64,000 nt of DNA from Xestospongia muta (GCA_963693285.1 OY848922.1:5878923-5942922); one strand, 5' to 3'; shown: positions 14,574-29,500, counted from the stretch's first letter. Notes: generated by a model from the letters alone, not told the origin. Program-made: numbers and translations.

Positions 14574-16365
14574 CTTCCTTAATAATATGTACATGTAATA
14601 GTGTAATATTGTAACTACTATACACAATACTAGTAGTAGTTGATTACATTATTATATTACTAGATTAATTGTTATAAATATAAACTTATATCAAGAGTAA
14701 AGAAAGAGACACAAAGTATCATACATTTGCTATTACATTAACTTAAAACAGACTCTGTATGTAATGAGGAGGATATAGTGAAGGACATAACTTGCTACAC
14801 ACACCAGTCTAGTATGAATAGATTTACATATATTATCAGTATGGTTCTTATAGTGTGTACAATGATTATCCTTATTTGGACAAAGTGAGAATTGTGGTTA
14901 TGAACTATATATATATATCTATATAACACAATGAATACAGAGTATATAATGTGTCTATGAAAGCTGAAACAGTCATCACTCTTTCCAGTATGACAGAGGT
15001 AAAGGCTGCAGTCACTACAATAACATTGAGTATTTCTTTGTTTAATAATGCATAAGAATAGTGACACTTGTGTCTACTGCCATTGTGCTTTGTGGAAAAT
15101 AGCGCTGACAAAATTTGTTTACTGGTAGACACAATGAAGGATGACCAGGACACTTTCGACCACAATATGATTTAATTACCTTAATAATTTTATATATGAA
15201 CTGTGTTCCTAATTTTCCTTTGTCTTTAGCTAATATATAGAATGGACTAGAACAAGGACCAGTTCTATAGAAACCACACCCACATCCAGCCAAAAAAGTA
15301 AGCAGTATTTTTTTCTTCAATTCTGTGCACTGCTCTACTATCTAGTGTGACATTGACTAAAAAGACATGATGAAATAAATGGCCTACACTGGTAATAGAC
15401 TTCTTTTATTTCAATGTCACCACGTTTATAAACAACAGCTACTGTAATTCTGGTTAGCACTGTACAATACATTTCATTGTGCTTACTTTCAGCACTCTCT
15501 ACTTACTTTCTCAGTCTAGCAGCTATCACTGTATCCCTCTCCAAATGAGTGTTGTCATATTCCATAATTAAACAAAGTTTAGGAATTTTACAATATATGT
15601 CTTTTTATCTTTTATATTATTAGATGTTGCTTTATTTACATCTGTGAGATGGTGTTCAATTTCTGAGGTATGACTAAGTATCATTAATGTAGGTTCTATT
15701 TTCTGTAGTCTCTTCAGTATCCAACAATACCAGTATTAGAGAAGGCTCCATGTAATGGTGATATTCAGAGAAGTATACTTTGTCACCTTCAAAATATTAA
15801 ATAAATTGTTAGTAAAATGAAAGTAAAATCAGAAATTATAAGAAACCAACACAAATTATTCAAGCTAGGTTAATTGTCGTCACAAATGTCTTGTCACTTG
15901 AGCCAACTAGTCTGGTTGTGATTAGATCATTTTACATTGTGTTCTACATTGAAGGTGTGATCACGATAGAGTGACAGCAAAAGTTCCTAGCGTTTATGAA
16001 TGTAGGTTGTGTATTGTGGTGATGAGTGACTCCATCTAAAGTTTGTATCATTGTTAGCAGAAATTCAATTGACTAGCAACCATAGAATATTTCATCATTT
16101 AGGAACTAAGTTATATCAATAATATACTATACCTATAAAGTTCAACGACTTATTAACAAGTATATTTACATTAAGTTACGAGAGAAGCACCACATATATC
16201 TACAAAGAAATATAGTAATACATATAACACCTGTGTACTTGTACATCATTGATTGTGAGAAGTATGATCAAGATATTATCGCCTTGTAATGTTTTTTGCA
16301 AATTCTAGCTCTCATGATACTTTATGAGATATATGATATAACCTTTTTGAACTCATTAAATAATC
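14574..16365. other. Gene-poor stretch with a paralogous segment and an unplaced frame
   Basis: 14750-14870 repeats 6700-6810 (ACACACACCAGTCTAGT core). The minus-strand frame 15320-15042 contains CGRKCPGHPSLCLPVNKFCQ, a Cys-rich piece that looks like old coding or transposon sequence but is not identified. Confidence 0.35.
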
Positions 16366-16893
16366 CTTACCCCGCTTTTGACATATTACTTTGATACATT
16401 CTCGTCAACACGTTCATGTGGTCACAAATTAAAGCACCTTCATTCCTCTTGTAATCAGTCATGCCACTTTTTCTTTACAAGACTACCTCGAATGTGGAAC
16501 AGATTGCCTGTCTCAACTGACTTGACTAATTGCTCACTGCCTGTGGCCAAGAAGAGACTGTATCATGTTATGTGGTCGTCCTTTGTAGATTATTTCAACA
16601 ATGATGATGTCTGTACTTTCCATTTTTACTGCCCATATGACAAGTGTATAGTAACTACATTCTCCCACTAGGCTAGACTTTCTTTACTCATTTTGCTGTA
16701 TATAATATCTCACATTATATCTTCCCTTATCACTTATCTCATTTTGATTTTCTTCTAAATTTTTCTTTTAATCACTGGTAGTCTGTATATATTACAGATT
16801 AGCCATCAGTTTTATCTTTTCTCTAAATCATTCACACTCTGTAACTGGTTTGCTTCATGTACTGTAAAGTTCAATAATAATAATAATAATAAT
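16366..16893 (+). mobile_element. 5'-truncated non-LTR retrotransposon (LINE) 3' end
   Basis: The frame ending at 16671 encodes the C-terminal tail found after reverse transcriptase in many LINEs: TRS...HKLKHLHSS, then FFFTRLPRMWNRLPV and a K-K-R-L-Y segment. A 3' UTR follows and ends in (AAT)7 at 16873-16893, the simple-repeat tail expected of L2/CR1/RTE-like elements. The endonuclease and polymerase parts are missing, as in a typical truncated insertion. It abuts the piggyBac-like remnant to its right. Confidence 0.82.
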
Positions 16894-17173
16894 GACTTCA
16901 TTCCACAAATATCTAAATTTGAAATACCCTATGTTTATTGTCTCCACTTCATACTCACTAAACTCATTGTTTCCATGTTTATCATCAACATCTATGACGT
17001 CATTATCCAGTTCATTATCACTACCACTATCATACTCATCATTGATCTATAGATGGTCACAATATGTGACGGTGGGTTTAATTAACACTCCGCTTGTCAC
17101 AATATTAGGACTGTGATTTTTAATTAACATTCCGCTTGTAACAAATTAGTGACAGTAGTCTTCTAAGTGTTAA
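16894..17173 (-). mobile_element. Second piggyBac-like end, related to the one at 640
   Basis: TTAA at 17170-17173 borders minus-strand CACTTAGAAGACTACTGTCA followed by CTAATTTGTTAC. This aligns well with the end at 640 (CCCTTACAGGACAATTGTCA, CGAATTTGTGAC). Two copies of a 42-bp subterminal repeat (start 17078 and 17120, each with TTAATTAACA and CCGCTTGT) follow, then an acidic reading frame near 17050-16960 (SGSDNELDNDVIDVDD). The LINE tail at 16893 ends the fragment. Confidence 0.45.
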
Positions 17174-17754
17174 CATCTATGAGTGTGTGAATACAAGATA
17201 TCTTGTAAATACTGTCTAGAATTTCATAAAAGTATTTGTTGAAGTGGGTGTGATTTTTTGGAATGCACCTAGCTATTTAAAAGATATCTTTGTAGGAATG
17301 TTACTCTCATTATTATTGACAATTATTATGTATTCCAAATTGACACATTTTATCAATTTATTCTTGTATTTCAAACACTTTCATTGCTACTTTCTTTGTA
17401 TGACTAAAGATAGATTGTACTATTGTTGAACTTATTAGAATTTCTATTATAGAAGATAATTGTACTGAGAAGTGTAAATAATGTTAAGTACAATATATAT
17501 AACAGGAGTTGATCCTACCAATTAAAGTATATATAATGCAAACTAACTAAAATAATAATAATAATTTTTACTATTCAAAGATGTTGATCAATTATATCAA
17601 ACTATAGTAAAACAAGGGATCAGCATTTACAAAAATATTAGTAATTTATAAAAAATTAAATGTAACACTTTAAACAATGCAATAACAAACTGTTCTAGTT
17701 AAGTATTTTTTAAGAAAAAAAATCAAAAATATACATACTCAAAAAATAGAAAAA

Positions 17755-20508
17755 TTAATCATTGATTTTTGAGAGAAAACAGTGTATACTTTCAGCAATA
17801 GATAAGTTATCAACAGGAGGTGACTCTATTGCTGTTATAATGGTACACCATTTAACATTAGTAGGCTGACCATCAATCCATAACTGAAGAACATTAGAGA
17901 GTTTCTGCTCATCACTGAAATTACTCTGGTGTAAGGACATCAAAGCTCCATGCCTAATTTCAAGGGCTTCTCCTATTTCCTTCCATTTATATGCAATAGG
18001 AGTTAGTAGACGTATGAGCTGTAGTTTGTCTGGTTTACTGTCTATAATAATATACAAGATGTACAATAACATAAATGAGTACATATAACAGATACATACA
18101 TGTTCTATGTAATAATAGAGTGAGTAGTAGATGTAAGAAATAACTTTATCAATAGAGTATAAATGAAAGTGGATTGTAAATGTTGTGGTAGCAAATAAAT
18201 TTAATTGAATGAAGGTAAAGTTTACCAGGATTTTTCACATTGGTTTCTAGACCTATCTTCTCACTTACAACTTCTGGAGAAGCACCAGTAGTGTCTGTAA
18301 ATGACAGCAAATTAATATGTTGGGACATTAGTTGTAATGAGTTTAATAGAAATAAAGAAACTTTAGCTAGAATAGCTAGATCAAGGTTATGGACTTTGTA
18401 AAGGATATTAGTAATATATTAAAGTCATGGGTAAACAATGAATTATATATGTATATATATGTTAAATTATCTACATCAATTTTTGATACATAAAATAATC
18501 TTTTATTATTACCATTTTGTGACTCAATTTCTTGAACAATACGAAGATAACCCATGTCTTTTAGAGCTTCAATAAATTTTGCCCTAGTAGCTTTCCCTCC
18601 ATCTAACCATGTCATTAACATGTCTTTACGAGCAGATCCAGGCAGTTGGTGATTTTTCCTTTTGATATCCATCAATATTGCATTCTTAATACCCAAGTAC
18701 ACTCCTAACATTTCCCAATCTTCTATTTCTTTAGTAAACTTTATTAGAGCAACAAGGTGACATTCGTCTAAACAATATAATACGTTGATGCCAGTATTAA
18801 CTCTTAGTATAATATGTCACTTACTTAGAGGTCCATCTGGTAGATTTGTGCTTACTTGGATAATTACTGAATCAGTCGCTAAAAAAGAATGATATGTGAT
18901 TTATACATAAATTATGGCTTTATAAACAAAACTAAAAATATTATATATTGCAGTTTGTATATTTGTCATGCACCCACACCTGTTTGTAATGTAGTAATGG
19001 AAAGACATGTATCCAAAATATTGCTTGCTATAGAAGGCTCAAGAACTGGAGGTAATTCCACTGCTGTTATTACAGTAGCCCAAGTAATTTCACTAGGTTG
19101 TTTGTCAAGCCAAAACTGGACAACATCTGCAAGTCTGTCAGAGTCTTGACTCCTTTGATCTGAAAATTTTTTCAGATCTTCATGGGTAATCTTTAAAGCC
19201 TGTCCAATCTGATTCCATTTACATTCAATTGGTAATAGTAAACGGATAAGATCTGGCTTGTTTTCTACAATAAGAAAATATATTTTCTGAATATATTGCA
19301 CAATAAGTAAGTTTAACATAGTCATAATGGGAAATGCAGAATGCATTTTGTACATGCAAATCCTTACCAATGTTAACAGGAATACTAACATTTTTCTCAT
19401 GTTCAGTAAGTATACCACTATCAGTAATATCTGTGGTAACAAAAATAATAATTGAGATGAAGTAAATATATTTAAGACTACATAATGTAAAAATTACTAC
19501 ATGTGTATTAGAGTTTACAGGTAATACTCATACCTAAATTGACAGGTTTTTGTCTAGCCACTGAATGATCTTTGTCTATTGACAATAAAAATTAATATTG
19601 ATTAATAGGTGATTAAGTAAATCAATGCATACATTGTATAGGAATAATTATTTTCACTGTTGTTAGTGTTTATAAAATATTATTATAAAATAGAGAAAAT
19701 AGAGTGAGAAGTAGATTTAATAATTAACTTAATCCACAGAGTATAGATGAAAAGTGGATTGTACATATTGTAGTAAATACTTTTAATTGTATGTCTATAA
19801 AGCTTACCAGGATCTTTCATAATCTTTTCAAGATCTCTAATTGTAGCTGTAACTTGGGTAGTAGCACCAGTAGAATCTGTGATAAAATAAAATGCTAACA
19901 TAAAAAGTGACATGTGATATTTAACAATAAAGAGGTTTTTGTAGGATGTGAAAACATTTATACTTAAAATTGCAATGCACTTTTAAAAAAGAAATGTCTC
20001 CTAAAGTTTCAAAAAATGCAATGTTCATAGACTAATAAATTAATATATTATATTGAAATCATTGGCAAGTGTGCATTTATATATCTCTTGCATCCCATAC
20101 TGCATGTTCAGATATTATACTGTAAATTTTACTATTACCATTTTGTGACTCAATTTCTTGAGCAATGCGAAGATGACCCATATCTTTTAGAGCTTCAATA
20201 AATTTTGCCCTAGTTGCTACCCCTGCATCTAACCATGTCATTAACATATCTTTACGAGCAGGTCCAGACTGATGATGGTTGTTCCTTTTGATGTCTTTCA
20301 ACACTGCATTCTTAATACCCAAATACATCCCTAACATTTCCCAGTCTTCAATTTGTTTTGCAAACCTTATTAGGGCAACAAGGTGGCATTCATCTATAGA
20401 AAATTCACAAAATTGTTTTCATAGCATTAATTCTTATTATAACATGTCACTTACTAAGAGGTCCATCTGGTATATTTGAGCTCACTGTGTTAATTACTGA
20501 ATCAGCAT
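17755..20508 (-). CDS. Gene A exons 12-21: duplicated death-fold module (DD1-DD2, DD3-DD4)
   Basis: The tail repeats one exon order twice. Exon 12 (54 nt, ends PDGPLS), exon 13 (255 nt, DD1), exon 14 (69 nt, TGA...DPG linker), exons 15-16, and exon 17 (285 nt, DD2) are mirrored by exon 18 (54 nt, PDGPLS), exon 19 (255 nt, DD3), exon 20 (69 nt, linker ending NPG) and exon 21 (287 nt, DD4 with stop). Internal exons are all phase 1-1. DD1 and DD3 are about 83% identical by eye over 86 residues (W-E-M-L-G, MLMTWLD, FIEALKDMG). DD2 and DD4 share a W-x-x-IG-x-AL core and an IITA-x-E-x-PPV tail. Death folds mediate adaptor assembly by homotypic contacts. Confidence 0.8.
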
Positions 20509-23500
20509 CTAAAAAAAGCAAAGTTTATAGATTTATTATGTTGTTCATTTTCTTAATTATAAATATTATATAGCAATCTATGCATATGTCATCCATACTT
20601 AATTTTACACTCATAATATTGTTTGTTTTCAGAGCTGATTCATCCACAGATACTTCTAACAAAAAGATAAAGATTATTTTAGTAAAATATAATCATGGTA
20701 AGTACATACCAATTAGTTCAGTTGATTTGTCTCTAGAAATGACAGAGCAAGAATCTGTAGTAGGACAAATAAATATCAACATCACATAAGATGAGATAAT
20801 CTTTTATACTCACCAATTAGCCAACAGGTTTGTCTTTCATCAATTAATTCAAGTGTTGGGAGCTGTTTTTCAATACTGCATCTCATTAAAGGTGGCTCAT
20901 CATCCCATGATATAATAACTGGATGTAACTTGTATCCACTTTCACTGTGCTCTTGTTTACAAGGGACAGTTACTTCAGCTTTGAGTGCGCCTTCATCATA
21001 TGCCAATATATCAGAACAAGCTGATATAGCTTCACAGATAACTTTGCGCAATTTAAAGCAATTTTTAGTTACACCATTGTAGTAGACCTCAATCCAATAG
21101 AATCGATCAACTAATAAGACAGAACCAAATAAATCTTCAGAATAAAGTAAAACAGCATAACGTAGCTGTCTTGGAAATGCAATTGAACAACTATCTATAT
21201 CAAATTGTGGACTTTCTGTTCTGTCAACAAGAGCAACTACAACAGCTGGAAACACACCCTAAAAATAGAGAATGATGTTACTTTTTATTAATTATCAAAA
21301 CAAGTTTACAGAAATTACACTAATTTGCAAGAGAATGCTTTTAACACTAACAAAATCAATGATTGTTGAGTTGTAGAACAGTTACACCACTTACCTGAGG
21401 AACGACTTTACTTCTGAATGTAATAATCATTGGATCACATTTTCTTTGAAAAACAACTATGTCTGTATCTTTTGCTTGTTTAGGTGGTAATACTACTGGC
21501 ATAAAATAACGCTTAACACCATCAGTTGTTGAGAGTGGAGTAATGATATGCAGATAATGAAGCAACACTAAAAAGGCATGCTTTGTAAAAAGAGAAGGAA
21601 TAAATGGTAGGCAAACATTATCAAGTAAAGATTCATCAAATACTCCAAATTCTCGAAATGCTCGCTGAGTGTCTGGTGTTATAGACTTACCCTCGAGTAA
21701 AATATCCTCTAAGGAGTCTACAAATGACACACGTATCAATGCTGAGAGTAGGTCAAGGAGATATTGAGGATTAGTAAAGATAACATTACGAAGGACAATT
21801 GGAAAAAAAAGAAACAAGGCCATGGTATGTAGGTGGGATAAACACTTCACAACATCATTTTCTTCCATACCAAGACTAACTCCAATACCATGACAAGATT
21901 TTAATGAGATCATTCCATGTTTCTCTTGTGAAGCTTCATTTTTCAGACACAATTCAAACATGTACCAACGTACTGGTATGGGTGCAGCGATGCCAATGTC
22001 CTTCTGATAAGACATAATATGCTGTCGAAGAGAAGATGATATTTTCTTTCGATTCCACCAGCAAAGATTATCAACAGGAAAAATGAGTTTTTTTGGATCC
22101 TCATTATAGAAAATAAAATGATCATGAAATTCACTAAGAGTAGAAAGTAGCTGTTCATTTTTAAATTCCAATGTCTCATACAACCCTTTTTTCGCACCCT
22201 TAATCTTGTCATAGTAAGTGCCAATGATCATAAAAAGTGGTAAGCTTTTCTTTCCTTTCGTGACAATGACATCTTTGGACAAAAGAATTGAACGTACAAA
22301 ATGCTCTATCAGTTGTAGGCTGTTCATCTGTAACTCACTGGGTTGATTAAGCAACTTACCATTCAGTGAGTAGTAAAACTGAGGCTTTTTGTTGAGACTT
22401 TCTGTTAATTTTGTACAGATTACATTTATCATGTTGCCATGAATAAATGCTCGTGATACATCCGCAAATTGTGGCTGACCACCACTATCAAGAATACTGA
22501 TCCATGTGGCTTTGTGGCGATTTTTTATTGTTTTTCTCTTTGCAAGAACTTTTGCTAATTTCTTGGAATATTTATCAGGATTTGTTTTGGTTCGTGTAAG
22601 TGACATCTCTTTATCTAGGCTGGAACTAGAAACTACAGGTCTTGTAACTTCGTCAGATGACATTTTTGTATTGGTTGAAGACACATCAAAGCTAGAAAAG
22701 CTTTTTTCTTCCTTCTCTGTTTGGTTACATTTTGTGGATGCTATAATATCTGAATCCAACTCCTTGAAATCGTATTCTGATATGGTGGATGTTGTAGTAG
22801 TAGGCAACAGTGAAGCAGCACTGTGACTTTCTACATTTTGCTTAGCAAACCCAGTAATACTTATGTCGCTTTCATCAGATGTGAACTGTTGAGGTGATTG
22901 TGTAGATAAATTTTTTCTACTAGCATCTTCTGATATAGGATCATCAGTTTCTTGTTGTGATTCTTGCTCTAGAGCATGAATTGCATCTGAGAGCATCTTT
23001 AGCAAGCGAAGACTAGTAACTGTTTCCCATATCTTTCCTTCATTATGTCCAGCAACCCTCTCTAAAGCATATATAGGTCTTGTTGCTAATGCTGTACTGT
23101 TGTGAAATTTAGGTGCATTCCAGTTGAACAGAAGTGACTTGAAAGCTGTTTTACCAACACATGGTGGTCCCATAAGAACAAGTCTCATGTTAGTCAGTTG
23201 AACGTTACCTTTGTGAAGACCATGTTTGAAAAGCCGTTGTAATGCTATGGTCAAGATAAGAAAGCTTATTAGATTAGTAGTATGTTGGCATGATAATCAT
23301 AATAATAAGTTAATATATGCAATCTTCTGGTTTTTTATTTCTTATAGTATGTATAAGGTTGGTGATTCTTCTTAATTTTTTACAGAATATTACCATACAC
23401 AAAAGACTGTATAGAAATGGAAGAGATTACAGTGATGTTAATTAATTCAAAAGACTTGAAAACTAAATATGTGAATTGCTATTGATGTTGTCTGGATTAG

Positions 23501-26500
23501 TTTATTTATTCATCCACTACAATATTGACATACCATAACAATAGCAGAATATAATAATAAATGCAATATATATTTTGGGTACTAAATGTTCTTGAATGAC
23601 CATTGTTTGGACATATTATATATAAGTAGGGTCTTCACTACTTATGTTATTTACTTTATTCAATTGTTGCTTGTGCCACATTTAAATAACAGATAAATGA
23701 AATGCCACTGTGATGTAAGCACCAATGTACTGATGTGTTTAATTTGCTTAAAAATAGAGCATAACTGATTGCTGTATAGTATAGCTTCTGTAAAAGTACT
23801 AACTTAGAGCCATTTAATAATTATATATTTTTAACCATATTCTTAGTAATGAAATCTAAAAGGAAATGTACTATAATTTAAAATATATAAAAGAAGTAAT
23901 TAGGGGATTTTTTTTTTATGAAGAAGTTAGTTCATTACATAAAAAGAATCTACACCCATTAAATTATAGAGGTATAATGAAGTGGTTGTGATATACATAT
24001 TCTTTGACCTAAATTATGAAGTACATACCTTCATTTATTATAAGCTTTGCAATGTCTCGATAACCCCTACTCTGAGCAAGTTCAGCAGGAGTTCTAATAT
24101 TCTAAGTGGAGAAAGTGTGTAACAGTAGAAGTCAATATGAAATAAAATGTATATATGTACATGGCATTTGAATTAAGCAATTCAACAGTAATTGTCACGA
24201 GATTACCAATTTATAACTCTTACAAGAGTATCTTCTAGAACTAAAGCAAAAATGCAATAGACAACAGACATTATTTATTTTTATTAACAAGCATTGATGC
24301 ATATATTATTAATGTATACCACTAGTTTATTGGTATACAAATGCAAGGATAGATGTATTCACATTATATGCTTTAACAGACTAAAATGCAAGCCATGAAT
24401 AATAACATTGTTTCTAAATAATAATAATATAGATAACATTAAAATGTTGTAACAGTTGTAAAATGGTAAGAGATTGATTATATGGAAATTTTAAATTCAA
24501 TTTTGATAACTTTGATGACTTTAGAGTTTTAAAGACCATTTAACTGTTCAAAGACTTTATACAAAATTGAGAAGCTTCTATAGTTAACTTTACTTTAACT
24601 TTAAAAGTTAAGTGTTAGAGCAGTTGCAAATTCATCAAGTCAAGAATTCGTAAGGAAGATAAATGTTCCATAATGCATATATGCTATTATTTACAAAAAA
24701 ATGAAAGTGTTGCTAAATCATATACTGGTTGTAATTCTCTCACCACAGCTGTTTGATAATGTCATACATTATTGTGAAAACGTACAATTTTTGTCATTAT
24801 CACTTTACCACTTCAAATTATCTTGAGAATTTAATTTAACATTAATTTAATAAAGAGTGTACAACAAAATATTTGCCTACTTTTTGCCATATTTTATATA
24901 AAAGTCAGCTTCAACATAAGCATTCTGAGGAAAAAGTATAGGCTTGCATTTCTGTCTTTATGTCTCTCCAAAAGTTATGAAAGTATTGTTTATTTAATAT
25001 TAAATTAATCATTATGGTTTCCTTTTGCAAAACAAGGCATGGCTTTATACTATCTTATTATCCATAACCTTTGACTACTTGATATAATCATGCAATGGCC
25101 TTTCATACCTTATCGACAACAGTTATATTAGCACCATTACTAATTAACACTTTGATGATCTCTGGCTGATGATTGTAAACTGCATAATGTAATATGGTCC
25201 ACCCAACCTGTAGCAATAAAACAAAAAAGACAGTAAATAAACAATGCACATTATAAAATGGCTTTGTTATATAGTTACGTTTTTTAATAAATTCATCTAT
25301 GCTTCCACTACACTAGAACTCACATAATATAATACCTAACATACTAACTGAACTCCTAATAAACCAATATGTCTAAACATAGTAGTAAACAATTGATGTA
25401 CTGTGATAGAGAAGCTCAGCTAGGAGTACATCAGATTAAAGGAAATGGATTATCAAAGCTGTAACTGCATTACTCAACTTTTATGAACAAGGCTATAGCT
25501 CAAGCTAGTGTAGCTGAACACAGTGTTCTTTTCAAGATGAAACTAAGAAGCAATCCTTTCACATTTTTTCCAATCTCCCATGAATGACAACAGAAAGTTT
25601 AATTTAAGCTCAATTGATCAAAGAGAGAGATAATTATACAGAACAGCATTTACATTGGGCTGTTATAATAGTGTCAAGGCAAAAACAGTAATACGTGATT
25701 TGATTTGTGCTATTGCTTTTACGTATTTTCATTATAAATTATAGTCTATTAATTTTACAGAAGATAATGGAGACTTGTTTCAAGGAATAGGTTATTTGAG
25801 CATAGATATAAAACATAAGCCATTATGTTAGACAGCATAAAAACAACCACAAATGAGAAACTTAACTATTTTGACTGCATTTACAACAATATTTCTATAC
25901 TATGCTTAGCACATTGTTCCTATGAGTACTTGATGCAATCATACAATGGTCTTTCATACCTCATTGATAACAGTCATGTCAGCACCATTACTAATCAACA
26001 ATTTGATGGTATCTGGATGATTATAGTTGGCTGCCCAATATAATGCTGTCCAGCCATTCTGTAGTAATAAAACAAACAATAAGGACATAAACAATGTTCT
26101 CCATATATAGAATGGCACTAGAATGCACTTAATCATTTAATGATTTCACATATAATCATGTACCATATTTTATTCTCAAAATTATGCATTTTTATTGCGA
26201 GTGCATGCCTTTGCATAAGGCACCTAATCTGAACAGTGTAGCAAAATCTCACTTTAATTTTCAAATATGTATATATGTGTGTGTGGTTCCATCATATTTA
26301 AGAATGTGATAATTACTTTTAGTTTCTTCCCTTTGGTAACAATAGTAATATCATGCCCTGTATTGCTCCTCATAATGAAAATGCCTGAAATGTGACTTTG
26401 TATTTGTCTAGTTAGTAACATTACTAATAGGATGTTTCCTAGAGCAGCGATCAATGATTAGCTTTTACTAAAGCCACTCTAAAGTCTTGTTGTTAATTAA

Positions 26501-29500
26501 ATGTGAGTGTAGTGGTGACATAATATAAATGTATTTGTGATGGTTAAATTAATGTAAACAAAAAAAGACATTTGTATGTTTTTGGTATCTTTCCTAATAA
26601 GATAGTACTTACAAATTGATCATTAAGCCTATGCTTTCCATTAGACTGGGCATTCAAGTTATATTAAATTGCCATTTTCCTCTTACGATAAATATTAATA
26701 AATTTACTAGTAAGTTGGGAGTTTGTAGCTATTACTAAGACAATACAAGTGTCCTATCTCAATGTAATAGTGAGGTTTTGACACTCTAATTTGAGAGTCA
26801 CGTCTATCTTTGTGTTATTTTTTACTTTATTTTGAACTGTGGTGAAAAACCTTCCTGTCTGATTCCAATGTACCACACCAATATAGCTGGTTTCTAAGAA
26901 GAGCTAACAGGATCAACCAAAGATATGTCAATGTTAATGTAGATGTGATGATGATTCTTTTTTCTGTTAGTCTCTCCAAAAGTCTCTTTTACCAAATAAT
27001 CATACATATAAAGATAGCAATGGAACTAGTCTCAAAAGTATTTTAAACCTTAAATAGGTAATGAATTCCACTATTGTAACAGGACTCTTATTTAAAGACT
27101 TTTTTTCTCATAGACAGATAGTACCATAGATGTTGCTTGGTTTTACTGAAAATGTTGAATGTTCTACTAGTACTAATTTGTACTCACTCTTCATTACCAT
27201 GATTATAACTTATATGAATTTAAAAACATAGCAATAATAATTTATACTTGAAAGGTTCATCATCATCACTATATAGCAATATTGTTGTCATTAGTGTATA
27301 CTTTATTTCTATAACAATAAATTATGCATGGTGTAATAATTAATGTTAGTTTTGTATGCCTTGCCCTTTTTCATTTTTTAGATCATCACGATGTAAATCA
27401 TGAAATCCTAACTCATTGCTACTATCAGGAAAGAATTTGTTTTCAATTTCGTCTTCAGTCTCAAGAAGGCTAAGGACTTCTTCAGTTAAATGTCATTGGC
27501 CATATATTGGCCTTATTAATACTTATCTAAATTTGCTTTCCTATGGTAATTCATTCATATGTTTGTGCAATCTGAGATGACTAAAAAGCAGTCAATAAAT
27601 TGCAACCTTACTAGGTAAACATGAAGTATAGTGCTGCTTCAACTGACAAAATTGGAACTTAAAATCAATAAATATTGTCTTGGAAGGGAGAACAAGTGCC
27701 TCAGCAAGCTTATATGTGATGCTTAAAGATACTATTCCTCAATTCAGGAGTTAAATTTCTGATAACTATATAAGTCATTTGTGAATACATGATTAACTTG
27801 GGCAGTGTAAAAATATATGGTACACCAGCATATATTCATACATATTTACTAACATTATCAATATGATGGATATTGGCAGCATTTTTAAGTAATAAAGCCA
27901 CAACGTCTAAATGACCATTTCTTGCAGCTGCCATCAGTGGAGTAATTCCATCCTGTAATTAATGAAAATAAGATCTAATTAGTAACACACAATAAATATT
28001 AATGTATGTAACACATAACCAAAACTTTTATGAAGTCTGGACATAAATGTGATGAAGATATCATTGATATTAGTTGTGTAATTCTAATATTGTATAATAT
28101 ACAATACAATATCAATGACAAAAATTAGATTTTTATGCTGCTATTACTGCTAAGAGACCGGTTTATTGCTAACATTTAAAACTGGTGAGTTGGCAAAAGC
28201 TATGGAACTGTTACATTTAAACCTTATTGAAATTAGTCATTGGAATAGAACAATAATGATAAGTTACGTGCTAAGAAAGTTGGCTAATTTTAGTCATCTC
28301 TCTTAGAAGACACATGTTTGCTGCAATTATAAAATAGACAGACACATACAATACATCCATATGAATGTGATTTAAAAAGCAATCTTTGCATCACATTAGA
28401 TACACAGTGTTAAGGCTTACATAGAAGATATAAATCTGATATGCAAACTAATAATCATAAAGTGACTCAAAGTAGTCTATTAATATAACTCAACACACAC
28501 ACATAATATTATGGTAAATTAAATAACATTATCACAATATTTTAATTATACTTTTTTCTTGTAGTACTAAATTCAGTAAAAGTATTGATATCTAGCCTAT
28601 ATTTACTATTATCTGTCATATGTTCACTGTTAAATTTTATAAATTGAATAGTTAGTAGTAAAACAAATTTTCCATTGACTATTTAAGTGATTATAAATTT
28701 TCAAAAGGATGCTTTTGGATTACAGTTAAATCACTTGTTTAGAACAATCTAATTTGATTTCACTGTTTGTCCATAGACATAAAACATGTTGATACTGTGA
28801 TAACAGTGTGTTTATTAAGAGACTGTTTCTAGTATATAAAAAATGGCAATTTTCTAATGTTCACATTCATTGATGACTTATTGTCATAAAGTCTTATTTG
28901 ATGTATACAACGTAAGGATATCTTTATATAATCTATGAAAATATATCATAGACAACATAGCATGTACAATTCACATACTACAGGGGATGTTGTAAGACAT
29001 ATTGTCTCAATACATAAGAGGTATATGATTATATCTATAGTATCACATAGACACAGTCTATATGTATTGTATATTGGAAATATAGTAGTTATGTATTGTT
29101 TTTATATATCAATGATTAATATGTAAATAGTTACAAAAAATAATAAAAACGAAATGACACAATAGTCATATCATAGATGTTATTCATGTAATGGAAAAGT
29201 ATAGCTAGAAAGAGAAATAAATAAATTAATAATTATTATAATTACTTTATTTAATACTACTACAATGGAACCATTCATAATGGACACTATAAATTAAACA
29301 AGATATTAAACGCTAATAGTTAGTGTAATAATATAATTTTCAGTAAAAATAATACTTTATATTATTAAAACTTACTGTATCAGGTATGTTAGCATTTGCT
29401 TTATCCTCAAGCAAATATTGAACAATATCTGTGTATCCTTTTTCTGATGCTTTCAATAGAGCTGTATCCTTGATCTAGGTGATAATATTAATAGTATAAC

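Noticed and set aside
15042..15320. Cys-rich minus-strand frame as a gene
   Set aside because: No clear splice partners, frame lost on both sides, and no family recognised; kept only as a note.
20580..20789. Plus-strand frames matching 42464-42667
   Set aside because: They are antisense to small exons 10 and 11 of genes A and B, conserved only through the duplication.
22506..22826. Plus-strand frame inside the Roc exon of A (and 44384-44704 in B)
   Set aside because: It is the antisense of the Ser-rich insert and changes freely between copies.
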